Origin: Thiohalorhabdus sp. Cl-TMA
GTDB taxonomy: Bacteria > Pseudomonadota > Gammaproteobacteria > Thiohalorhabdales > Thiohalorhabdaceae
Length of the DNA: 64,000 nucleotides
NCBI RefSeq assembly: GCF_041821045.1
Contig: NZ_JBGUAW010000002.1
Location: forward strand, 124,001-188,000
Direction: 5' to 3'
Position numbers and translations under genes: made by a program. Within the stretch, counting starts at the first letter, position 1; each line of letters starts with the position of its first letter. Shown in pieces: positions 44,450-55,304 of this stretch. The notes beneath the pieces were generated by a model, which was not told the origin of the DNA, ran no database searches, and saw only the letters and a list, made by a program, of their open reading frames with translations.

Positions 44450-46915
44450 TCAATGGTCCCCGGCGGCGGAGGGGAGGTTGGGACGGCGCAGCACCGGGGC
44501 GGGCTCCTCCGCGGGCCGGCCCAGGTAATAGCCCTGCCCGTAGTGCACGCCCATGTCGCGGAGCAGGGCCAGGGTCTGGCCGTTCTCCACGAACTCGGCC
44601 ACCACCTCCTTGCCCAGGGTGTCGGCGATGTCCACCAGGGCCCGGACGATGGCGTGGTCCAGGGTGGATCCGGCCAGCTCGCGGATGAAGCGCCCGTCGA
44701 TCTTGACCAGATCCACCGGAAGCTCGCGGAGGTAGGCGAAGCTGGCGAAGCCGCTGCCGAAGTCGTCCAGGGAGAAGCGGCAGCCCATCTCCTTGAGCGT
44801 CCAGATCATGGTCTTGGCGGCTTCGATGTTGGCGATGGCTTCGGTCTCCGTGATCTCGAATACCACGGAGGCCGGGTCCAGGGCCCAATGGTGGATCTGG
44901 GCGCGGATCTCGTCGAACAGCGGCTGGTCGTTGAAGGCGCGGGCCGACAGGTTGACGGAGAAGGTCAGCCCCGGCCGCTGCCGGCGCAGCACCGCCAGCT
45001 CCGCCAGGGCATTGCGGACCACCCAGCGGTCGATCTCGCCCATGAGGCTGAAACGCTCGGCGGTGGGTAGGAAGGCGCCCGGCGGCAGAAGATCGTCGCC
45101 GTCCTCCATGCGCAGCAGGGCCTCGTGGAAGTCGCCGGTCTCGCCGCCGAGCCCGCGGATGGGCTGGTAGAGCAGGCGGAAGCGGTCCCGGTTCAGGGCG
45201 TTGCGGATGCGGTGGAACGTCTCCAGCCGCTCGCTCATGATCTGCTCGGCGGTCTCCCCCGGCGCATAGAGGGTGACCCGGTTCCGTCCCTCCTCCTTGG
45301 CCTGGCTGCAGGCGAGGTCGGCGCGGGCCAGGAGGTCGCCGGCGGTGGCGGGGGCGCCCTCCAGCGGCGCGATGCCGATGCTCGCCGACAGGGTGATGTC
45401 CCGGTCACCCACGTCGAAGCCGAAGTGGGCGAGCCGCTGGCGGATGGTCTCGCCGAGCGTACGCGCGGCTTCCGGCTCCATCTGGGGCACCGCCAGGACG
45501 AATTCGTCGCCGCCCACCCGACCGAGCAGGGAGTCGGCCGGCTGGTGGGCGATCAGCTCCTTGGCCACCTCGGCGAGCAGGTGGTCGCCGGTTTCGTGGC
45601 CCAGCGTGTCGTTGATGTAGCGGAACTGGTCCAGGTCGATATAGAGCAGCGCGAGGCACGCTTCGGCCCGCTCCGCCTCCCGGTCCACCTCCTCCTGCAG
45701 CCGCCGCTGGAGGTGCTGCCAGTTCATCAGTCCGGTGAGCGGATCCAGGTAGGCCTGGTGGGCGAGATGCTCGGCGCGCTGGCGGTGGTGGCCGGCGGTG
45801 CGGGCCAGGGCCACCAGGTCGGCGATGGAGCCGGCGAAGGCGATCTCGGACTCGTTCCAGGTGCGCGGCTCGCCCGTGTGCTCGAAGCAGACCACCCCCG
45901 TCATCCGGCCCTCGATGAGGATGGGGGCGTTCAGCAGCGCGGTTATGCCGTGCCGGGCGATGTAGGTGTCCCGGAGCTCGCTGATATGGGGATGGGAGCC
46001 CGGATTCTCCACCACGAGCACCCGGCTGGCGCGAAGGGCGTCCAGGTAGAGGGGGGTCTCGGCCACATTCAGCACCTCCCCGGCGGTGTGGCGGCCCTCG
46101 GTGCGGTGGAAGTTCTCCGCGCAGCGCAGGAACTGGTGGTCGGGGGAGAACCACCAGATGGTGATCCGCTCCAGGCTCAGCGCGCGGGCGGCGTGCTCGG
46201 CGATGTGGACCAGGCCCCAGCCCTCGTTGGCGATGAGCTCCTCGGCCTCCCGGGCGAGGCTGGAGATGGTTTCCTGCAGGTCGCGGGCCTGGACCTCCTG
46301 CCGGCGGTCGGCGATAACCAGGCTGTATCCCCGGCAGCCGTGCAGGGGGTTGTCCAGGAAGCGGACGAAGACGTGCACCGGAATGCGCTGGCCGTCGGGC
46401 CCCCGGAGAATGGCCTCCCGGCGCAGCCCCTGGTTCAGGGCGGGCGCCTCGTGCCGTGCGGGGAGCGCACGCAGGGGGGACTCGGGAGCCGTCAGGGTCC
46501 GGAAGCTCAGGCCCTCTAGATCCTCGGGGCTGTGGCCGAGAAGCTCCCGGATATTGGAGGAAATGCGGCGCAGCGTCTGATGGGGGTCCAGGTGGGCGAA
46601 GGCGAAGCCCGCTTCCCGGGAGACATTGTCCCAGAAGGAGAATTGCCGGTTGTCCTCGCGCAGCAGGCGCATGGAGGCCAGGACCACGCCCAGGACCAGG
46701 AAGGAGACCAGCAGTCCGGGCACTTCGGTCTCCCAGGGGCCGCCCCGCCAGGGAACGTCGGTGTGCAGGAGGGTGAAGGTCTGCCGCGCGGCCATCAGGG
46801 TGGTGAGGCCCGCCAGCAACAGGAACGGTAAACGGCGGTCCCGAAGCAGCAGCCAGAGAGCCAGGGCAACCCCGATCAGGCGTGTGGTGATGGAGAAGAG
46901 CAGCAGGGTGCCCAT
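44450..46915 (-). CDS. Membrane PAS-GAF-GGDEF-EAL cyclic-di-GMP protein
   Basis: 821 aa. Three or so N-terminal membrane helices (1-85), a PAS domain (~95-215), a GAF domain (~230-375: ERITIWWFSPDHQFLRC...GMTGVVCFEHTGEPRTW), GGDEF (GRVGGDEFVLAV, intact) and EAL (FHEALLRMEDG, SVNLSARAF, FEITETEA, LDDFGSGFASF, VKIDGRFI, VAEFVEN, intact). Both synthesis and hydrolysis motifs are complete, so it may do either depending on the PAS/GAF input. The GGDEF lacks an obvious RxxD inhibitory site five residues upstream. Confidence 0.93.
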   Translation of the reverse strand: MGTLLLFSITTRLIGVALALWLLLRDRRLPFLLLAGLTTLMAARQTFTLLHTDVPWRGGPWETEVPGLLVSFLVLGVVLASMRLLREDNRQFSFWDNVSREAGFAFAHLDPHQTLRRISSNIRELLGHSPEDLEGLSFRTLTAPESPLRALPARHEAPALNQGLRREAILRGPDGQRIPVHVFVRFLDNPLHGCRGYSLVIADRRQEVQARDLQETISSLAREAEELIANEGWGLVHIAEHAARALSLERITIWWFSPDHQFLRCAENFHRTEGRHTAGEVLNVAETPLYLDALRASRVLVVENPGSHPHISELRDTYIARHGITALLNAPILIEGRMTGVVCFEHTGEPRTWNESEIAFAGSIADLVALARTAGHHRQRAEHLAHQAYLDPLTGLMNWQHLQRRLQEEVDREAERAEACLALLYIDLDQFRYINDTLGHETGDHLLAEVAKELIAHQPADSLLGRVGGDEFVLAVPQMEPEAARTLGETIRQRLAHFGFDVGDRDITLSASIGIAPLEGAPATAGDLLARADLACSQAKEEGRNRVTLYAPGETAEQIMSERLETFHRIRNALNRDRFRLLYQPIRGLGGETGDFHEALLRMEDGDDLLPPGAFLPTAERFSLMGEIDRWVVRNALAELAVLRRQRPGLTFSVNLSARAFNDQPLFDEIRAQIHHWALDPASVVFEITETEAIANIEAAKTMIWTLKEMGCRFSLDDFGSGFASFAYLRELPVDLVKIDGRFIRELAGSTLDHAIVRALVDIADTLGKEVVAEFVENGQTLALLRDMGVHYGQGYYLGRPAEEPAPVLRRPNLPSAAGDH

Positions 46916-47069
46916 GGCCTGTTAAAGTCCCCTTCTTACCCTGGGAGGTTCCGGGCCTCGCCCTACGGCAGGCTGTTTGCCCGGCGCCGGTCCCGGTGGC
47001 CGGCGGTGAAAGTCCGCATGGTGGGCGAGGTTACCGCAAAATGTCCTGTCTTGCAGCGCATGTGCGCGA

Positions 47070-47759
47070 TCAGTGTCCGCCAGCCACGGCCATCCACAGG
47101 GCCCAGAGGCCGAAGCCGATCAGCAGGATGCCGGCGGCGCGACGCACCCGGTGGTCGCCGAGCCAGGACCCGAGCACGGCGGCGAACATCCCCATGGCCA
47201 GCAGGTTGGGCAGCGTGCCCAGGCCGAAGGCCAGCATGAGGAGGGCGCCGTGTGCCGCGCCGCCGGCGGTGAGCGCCTGGATCAGTACCATGTAGACCAT
47301 GCCGCAGGGCAGCCAGCCCCACACGGCCCCCAGCCCCAAGGCCGTGCCCACCCCGCGGACGGGGAGCAGGCGCTGGCCGAGGGGCTCCAGGCGCCGCCAG
47401 AGCGGCATCCCGATGCGCTCCACGCGACTGAAGGCGGGCCACCAGCCGCCGATATACAGGCCCAGCGCCACCATGAGGAGGCCGGCCAGGCCGCGCAGGA
47501 TCAGGGGCCCGAGGGCGTGCGGCGCGCCCAGGGCGAGCGCGGTACCGAGCGCCCCGGCGCCGGCGCCGGCGGCGGTATAGCTGGCGATGCGGCCCAGGTT
47601 GTAGGCGAGGAGGAAGGGGAGCTGACGCCACAGGGAGGTCCGGATGCGGGCGTCGAGGCCGAAGGTGAGCGTTGCGGTGATGCCGCCGCACATGGCCGCG
47701 CAATGAGGCCCCCCGAGCAGTCCCACCACGAACGCGGCGGATAGGGTAAGGGCTTCCAT
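47070..47759 (-). CDS. SafE/TauE-like membrane protein (COG2836 type)
   Basis: Six-helix membrane protein of the group with GGPHCAAMCGG in the first helix and WGWLPCGMVYMVL in the fourth; paired Cys/His suggest thiol or copper transfer, and relatives sit with cbb3 oxidase genes. 229 aa from ATG 47759; TTG 47765 is possible. The substrate is unknown and the oxidase genes are not in this window. A FNR-like box lies upstream at 48216-48229. Confidence 0.8.
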   Translation of the reverse strand: MEALTLSAAFVVGLLGGPHCAAMCGGITATLTFGLDARIRTSLWRQLPFLLAYNLGRIASYTAAGAGAGALGTALALGAPHALGPLILRGLAGLLMVALGLYIGGWWPAFSRVERIGMPLWRRLEPLGQRLLPVRGVGTALGLGAVWGWLPCGMVYMVLIQALTAGGAAHGALLMLAFGLGTLPNLLAMGMFAAVLGSWLGDHRVRRAAGILLIGFGLWALWMAVAGGH

Positions 47760-48258
47760 CTCCAAGAGAGGTACTCCGGAATAGGGAGGAGGCGGGGGAA
47801 GGGTAAGTCATCCCCGGATTGGAATCCATCACCGGCGGCGCGGTTCGGGGAATTTAGATAAAAAAATGGAGCGGGCCGGGAAAAGGGGGGGGAAACCGGC
47901 ATCCGCTCCACCGGGCCGCGAACGACCCTAAACCAACCAAATTGTCGATGCCCGGGGGCATCAAGGGAGGGCTACGCCCTCGCTATGGCCTCACCCTCCT
48001 GTAAAGCAAGTCCGATGCCAAAACCTAGCGAGGCGGTGCTCCGGGCATCGAGGCCATGTTCTTCCCAACAACCGATGACTGCAGGATACCGCATCTGACC
48101 CAAACGGCACAATGGTTGTTCTGTATTGGACGCCTGGGACACATGGGATGGCGAAGTGCTCGACCCTGTGGCCAAGGGGACGGTTTAGGGATACATTGGA
48201 CACTTACAATGCCCTTTGACGCAGATCAAGGGTCGACTCCGCAAGGGGGAGGTTCCCC
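47760..48258. other. Region of about 500 bases without a recognised gene
   Basis: Two short minus-strand open frames (starting near 48175 and 48203) have no protein-like pattern and no ribosome site. The right end holds an FNR/ANR-like box and an inverted repeat CATTG-N8-CAATG (48194-48211). No tRNA or riboswitch recognised. Confidence 0.45.
48216..48229. promoter_or_regulatory. FNR/ANR-like box
   Basis: TTGACGCAGATCAA fits TTGAT-N4-ATCAA with one mismatch. It lies 30 bases before the small membrane protein gene at 48259 and about 457 before the SafE-like gene on the other strand. Confidence 0.5.
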
Positions 48259-48561
48259 ATGCGCTATATACTCGCTGTGCTTGTCCCGCCCGCCGCCGTC
48301 TGCCGGCTCGGCTGTCATACCGTTCCGCCCATCCTGGTGTTCTGGCTTGCCGCGCTGGCCACCCTCTTCCTGGCCCCTGCGTGGACCCTGGTATGGCTGG
48401 GGCTGGCCGCCTTCTTCTGGGTGGCGGCCACCACCTGGGCGGTGCTTACCATGCGGGCGGTGGCAGCGGATTCCCATGAAGCGCCGCACAGCAACCGGCA
48501 TCGGCACATGGATCCGGAGCGCCACTTCCCGGGCGAGGGGGAGATTCCCTTGGAGGAGTGA
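48259..48561 (+). CDS. Small membrane protein, hypothetical
   Basis: 100 aa with two hydrophobic helices (about 26-45 and 48-66), ending in a His- and Glu-rich tail (EAPHSNRHRHMDPERH). The first 15 residues (MRYILAVLVPPAAVC) resemble the start of YqaE/Pmp3 proteins, but the rest does not match well. ATG has GGGGGAGG seven bases upstream. Its 3' neighbour uvrA is convergent. Confidence 0.65.
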   Translation: MRYILAVLVPPAAVCRLGCHTVPPILVFWLAALATLFLAPAWTLVWLGLAAFFWVAATTWAVLTMRAVAADSHEAPHSNRHRHMDPERHFPGEGEIPLEE

Positions 48562-48644
48562 GCGCCGATCCGGAGCGGGCCTCCTGACGGACCGGCGCCA
48601 TTCGGTCCGAAGGGGCGGTGGCGTCCGGCCGAACGGCTCCGTCC

Positions 48645-51494
<2,850 letters not shown>

Positions 51495-51680
51495 GCTTAT
51501 CCGTTGTTCGGGCTTGGGCCCGGAAGACTCCCGGGCTGTCGGAAAACGAAATCGCGCCCCGGGGCTCCCGGACCGCCATCCGCCCCCGGTTATGCCGGGG
51601 GCCGGGAAACGATGTATCATAGCCCCTTTCGCGCGGGATGAGCAAAGCCAGCCCCGGAGGGGGCCGCAGGAGAACCGTTT

Positions 51681-53081
51681 TTGAGCGAGGAAAAGATCGC
51701 CATGTCCTCCGCCGAGCGCCGGGCCTCCCTGTCGCTGGCAGGGATATTCGGCCTCCGCATGCTCGGATTGTTCCTCATACTCCCCGTCCTCAGCCTCTAC
51801 GCCCACGACCTGGCCGGCTCCACGCCCTTGCTGGTGGGCATGGCCATCGGCGCCTACGGGCTGACCCAGGCCCTGCTGCAGATCCCCTTCGGCGCCGCCT
51901 CGGACCGCCTGGGCCGCAAGCCGGTGATCGCCTTCGGCCTGGTGCTGTTCGCCGTGGGCTCGGCGGTGGCCGCGGCGGCGGATTCCATATACCTGCTCCT
52001 GCTGGGGCGGATCCTCCAGGGCGCCGGGGCCATCGGCGCGGCGGTGATCGCCCTGGTGGCCGATCTGACCCGGGAGGAGACCCGTACCCGGGCCATGGCC
52101 CTCATCGGCATGACCATCGGCGTTTCCTTCGCCGTCTCCCTGGTGCTGGGCCCCACCCTGGCGCACTGGATCGGCGTGCCGGGCATCTTCTGGCTCACCG
52201 CCGTGCTCTCCGTGGGCGCCATCGGCGTGGTGTTCCTGGTGGTGCCCGAGCCGGAGCATTCCGGCCGCCATCGCGATGCCGAGCTGAGCCGCGAGATGCT
52301 GGGGGGCATCCTGCGCGATCCCACGCTGCTGCGCCTGGATTTCGGCATCTTCGCCCTGCACCTGGTGCTCACCGCCCTGTTCGTGGTGGTTCCGCCGCTG
52401 TTGGTGGAGGAGCTGGGCCTGACTACGTCGCGCCAGTGGCTCCTGTACCTGCCGGTGGTACTCGTCTCCTTCGTGCTCATGTTCCCCCTGGTCTTCCTGG
52501 CGGAGGCCCGGCGCTTCATGCAGCCCGTGTTCGTGGGGGCCATCGTTACCCTCGCGGCGGCGCTGCTGCTGCTCGTCTGGCTCCCGGTCGGAATCTGGAC
52601 CGTGGGGCTGGCCCTGGTGGCCTTCTTCACCGGATTCAACGTGCTGGAGGCGAGCCTGCCGTCGCTGATCTCCAAGGCGGCTCCGGCCGCGGCCAAGGGG
52701 ACCGCCGTGGGCGTCTACAACGTGGCGGAGTTCTTCGGCGCCTTCCTGGGCGGTACCCTGGGTGGCTGGGCTTCCGGCGTGTACGGACCGGAGGGCGTTT
52801 TCCTGATCGGCGCCGTCATGGCCCTGGTGTGGCTGGGGGTGGCCCTCTCCGGCCCGGTCCCCCATCATGTTTCCACCCGCATGATGGCCGTGGGCGCCCT
52901 CGACCAGGGCGAGGCGCAGGCCCTGGAGCGCGCCCTGCGGAAGGTGGAGGGCGTGGTGGAGGCCCGGGTGTTCGCCGACGAGGGGACCGCCTACTGCAAG
53001 GTGGACCGGCAGCGACTCGACGAGGCCTCCCTGAGCGAGGCCATGGACTGGGCCCGCGCGGAAGCGGAGGCGGCCGGCTGA
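51681..53081 (+). CDS. MFS transporter with C-terminal YAM domain (YajR-like)
   Basis: Twelve-helix major facilitator protein; motif A is [15 protein letters not shown]. The start [33 protein letters not shown] resembles E. coli YajR, and after the last helix comes a ferredoxin-like YAM domain (about 400-466: [32 protein letters not shown]). Substrate unknown. TTG 51681 with AGGAG eight bases upstream aligns with YajR; ATG 51702 is an alternative. Between uvrA and ssb. Confidence 0.87.
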   Translation: MSEEKIAMSSAERRASLSLAGIFGLRMLGLFLILPVLSLYAHDLAGSTPLLVGMAIGAYGLTQALLQIPFGAASDRLGRKPVIAFGLVLFAVGSAVAAAADSIYLLLLGRILQGAGAIGAAVIALVADLTREETRTRAMALIGMTIGVSFAVSLVLGPTLAHWIGVPGIFWLTAVLSVGAIGVVFLVVPEPEHSGRHRDAELSREMLGGILRDPTLLRLDFGIFALHLVLTALFVVVPPLLVEELGLTTSRQWLLYLPVVLVSFVLMFPLVFLAEARRFMQPVFVGAIVTLAAALLLLVWLPVGIWTVGLALVAFFTGFNVLEASLPSLISKAAPAAAKGTAVGVYNVAEFFGAFLGGTLGGWASGVYGPEGVFLIGAVMALVWLGVALSGPVPHHVSTRMMAVGALDQGEAQALERALRKVEGVVEARVFADEGTAYCKVDRQRLDEASLSEAMDWARAEAEAAG

Positions 53082-53123
53082 CGGCCCGCAGGAACGAAAA
53101 GCACACAAAAGAAGGGAAACATC

Positions 53124-53618
53124 ATGGCCAGCGGCGGCGTGAACAAGGTCATCCTGGTGGGCAATCTGGGCCGGGACCCCGAGATCCGCTACACCACCAA
53201 CGGAAATGCGGTGGCCAATGTCAATCTGGCCACCACCCGGCGCTATCGGGGCCGGGAGGGGCAGCAGCAGGAAGAGACCGAATGGCACCGGGTGGTGATG
53301 TTCTCCCGCCTGGCCGAGATCGCCGGGGAGTACCTGCGCAAGGGCTCGCAGGTCTATATCGAGGGTCGCCTGCAGACCCGCAAGTGGCAGGACAATAACG
53401 GCAATGACCGCTACACCACCGAGGTGGTGGCCAACGAGATGCAGATGCTCGGCGGGGGCGGCTCCGGAGGCGGGCGAGGCGGCGGAGGCGGATGGGACCA
53501 GTCCGCGCCCTCCGATTTCGACCAGACTCCGCCCCAGGGCGGAGGCGGCAGCCCTGGCGGCGGAGGCGGCGGCCAGCCCGACTTCGACCAGGACTTCGAG
53601 GACGATATTCCGTTCTAG
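53124..53618 (+). CDS. ssb: Single-stranded DNA-binding protein
   Basis: OB-fold protein coating single-stranded DNA in replication and repair. OB region: [56 protein letters not shown]; a Gly-rich linker follows, and the acidic tip DFEDDIPF recruits partner proteins. 164 aa. ATG with GAAGGGAAACATC upstream. Closed by a strong terminator. Confidence 0.98.
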   Translation: MASGGVNKVILVGNLGRDPEIRYTTNGNAVANVNLATTRRYRGREGQQQEETEWHRVVMFSRLAEIAGEYLRKGSQVYIEGRLQTRKWQDNNGNDRYTTEVVANEMQMLGGGGSGGGRGGGGGWDQSAPSDFDQTPPQGGGGSPGGGGGGQPDFDQDFEDDIPF

Positions 53619-53655
53619 AAAACACCCCTGCTTTAAATGGAAACTATCTCTCCGA

Positions 53656-53682
53656 GGCCCGCTATGAGCGGGCCTTTTTTTT
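53656..53682 (+). terminator. Terminator of ssb
   Basis: 7-bp GC stem (GGCCCGC/GCGGGCC), 5-base loop, eight T. It begins 38 bases after the ssb stop. Confidence 0.93.
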
Positions 53683-53722
53683 CCGCGCAGGTAGCACGGA
53701 TCGAAATCGCCGAGAAGCCTGA

Positions 53723-53754
53723 ACGAGCCCCTCCGCCACAAAGGAGGGGCTCGT
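53723..53754 (-). terminator. Hairpin at the 3' end of the peroxiredoxin gene
   Basis: Perfect 12-bp stem (53723-53734 with 53743-53754) with an 8-base loop, 19 bases past the peroxiredoxin stop. No T-run follows on the minus strand, so it may stabilise mRNA rather than terminate. Confidence 0.5.
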
Positions 53755-53773
53755 GGGGTCCAGGGCGATTCCC

Positions 53774-54403
53774 CTATTGCAGCTGGGTCACGCGCAGATA
53801 GGGCCGGAGCTCATCCCATCCCTGCGGGAACATCTTTTCCGCTTCTTCATCGCTGATGCTCGGCGGGATGATGACCTTCCCGCCCTTCTGCCAGTCCGCC
53901 GGGGTGGCGATCTTGTTGGCGTCGCCGATCTGCAGGGCGTCGATGGCGCGCAGGATCTCGTCGAAGTTGCGGCCCACCGCCATGGGGTAGGTCATCATCA
54001 GGCGGATCTTCTTGTTGGGGTCGATGATGAACACCGAGCGCACGGCGGCGGTGCTGCTTTCCTCCGGATGGATCATCTCGTACATCTTGGCGATCCGGAG
54101 GTCCGCGTCGGCCACGATGGGGAAATCGACGCTGGTGCTCTGGGTGTCATTGACGTCCTCGATCCACTTGACGTGCTCCTCCGCGGTATCCGTGGACAGG
54201 CCCAGCGGCTTGACATTCCGGGCCTCGAACTCCTTGGCCAGCTGGGAGGTGCGGCCTATTTCGGTAGTGCAGACCGGGGTGAAGTCCGCCGGGTGGCTGA
54301 AGAAGAAGCACCAGGAATCGCCGATCCAATCGTGAAAGCGGATCTTGCCCTTGGTGGTGTCGATCTCGAAGTCGGGGGCGGTATCGCCGATGTGCAGTGC
54401 CAT
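53774..54403 (-). CDS. 1-Cys peroxiredoxin (Prx6 type)
   Basis: Thiol peroxidase reducing hydroperoxides. Peroxidatic Cys in [13 protein letters not shown] (C45), the conserved Arg region in [22 protein letters not shown] and the long Prx6 C-terminus ([23 protein letters not shown]). 209 aa. No second resolving Cys at the 2-Cys position; C32 is the other cysteine. ATG 54403 with AAGGAGG six bases upstream. Confidence 0.95.
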   Translation of the reverse strand: MALHIGDTAPDFEIDTTKGKIRFHDWIGDSWCFFFSHPADFTPVCTTEIGRTSQLAKEFEARNVKPLGLSTDTAEEHVKWIEDVNDTQSTSVDFPIVADADLRIAKMYEMIHPEESSTAAVRSVFIIDPNKKIRLMMTYPMAVGRNFDEILRAIDALQIGDANKIATPADWQKGGKVIIPPSISDEEAEKMFPQGWDELRPYLRVTQLQ

Positions 54404-55304
54404 GGGTGCCTCCTTGGAACCGAATGGGTGGTCTGACGGCGCTTTTCGGGCCGGTATCCCCCGGTTTCCCGCCTCGGAGGCTAGTCGGGGACTAACTTCG
54501 GGGCAGGTGCCCGGGGCACCGGAAAGGGCCAATACTCTTATTCCCATAACATGCATCTTGCGCCGGGGTAACTGCGTGAAACAGGAAAGTGCCCTTACGG
54601 GCTTCCGCCCCCCGCCGGCCCCGGAGAGTGGCCGATTCCGGCGAGGTACGGCCTTTCGTCAATATCCGCGAGGCGGAGGCGCGCCACATCGAGGCGGTTC
54701 GCACCCTGTTTCGCCGCTACGGGTACCCCTCCCGGAAGATCCCTGGCCGGGCAGGGGGTGCCCCGGTACGCCAGCCTAAAGGAAGCCTGCGCCGGAAGGT
54801 CCTCGGCTAAGCGGCGGGCCTCAAGCGGCTTCTTCCACCGCGGCTGCTCAGGCGGGGACGGCGGTGATCAGCACACCACAGGCCGGGGTGCTTCCCCCGG
54901 AACCGGTTATGAACAGGCGGGTTGTGGGCATCAGACCGCGTATGGAGACGAACGCCGTGGCCCCGCGTTGAAGCCGGGGTTGAATAAGTTGAAATTCTTG
55001 TTTCTGATCGCCTGAGGGGGGTAATGATGCAAGTGACTATTGCGGTGGGGCACTTTCGGTCTGCTGGATTTCTTGGGGGTCTGTCAGATGGGGAGCTTGG
55101 CGTTATGCAATAAAGCTCCAAGTCATCCATCCCGTCGCGCGTATTACCGAAAGGGCATGGAGGAGGCATTTTACTTCCCGAAGCTGCGCCTTAAGGCAAA
55201 AGGAATAGGGAACGCCCCATTTCGGGCATGGACTAAGAAAGCATGTAAACAGACAATGGTCCCTATTCCCGAGGCCCATATGCCCAATAGCTGCAGGTGC
55301 TGAC
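54404..55304. other. Gene-poor region of about 900 bases with possible gene remnants
   Basis: No complete gene recognised. A plus-strand fragment (about 54650-54810) reads VNIREAEARHIEAVRTLFRRYG, like the start of a GNAT acetyltransferase, then loses the pattern; this could be a decayed copy. A 29-codon frame at 55024-55113 has a strong GAGGGGGG ribosome site but no known relative. Composition is mixed and lower in GC towards 55000-55280. Confidence 0.45.

Noticed and set aside
47972-48203. Two overlapping minus-strand short frames as possible transposase fragments
   Set aside because: No transposase motif, no terminal repeats, no ribosome site.
51495-51680. LexA (SOS) box between uvrA and the MFS gene
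   Set aside because: No CTGT-N8-ACAG or close variant found in the gap.
51495-53741. Minus-strand upstream extension of the uvrA frame across the MFS and ssb genes
   Set aside because: UvrA homology begins at the ATG at 51494; the extension is the antisense of the MFS and ssb genes.
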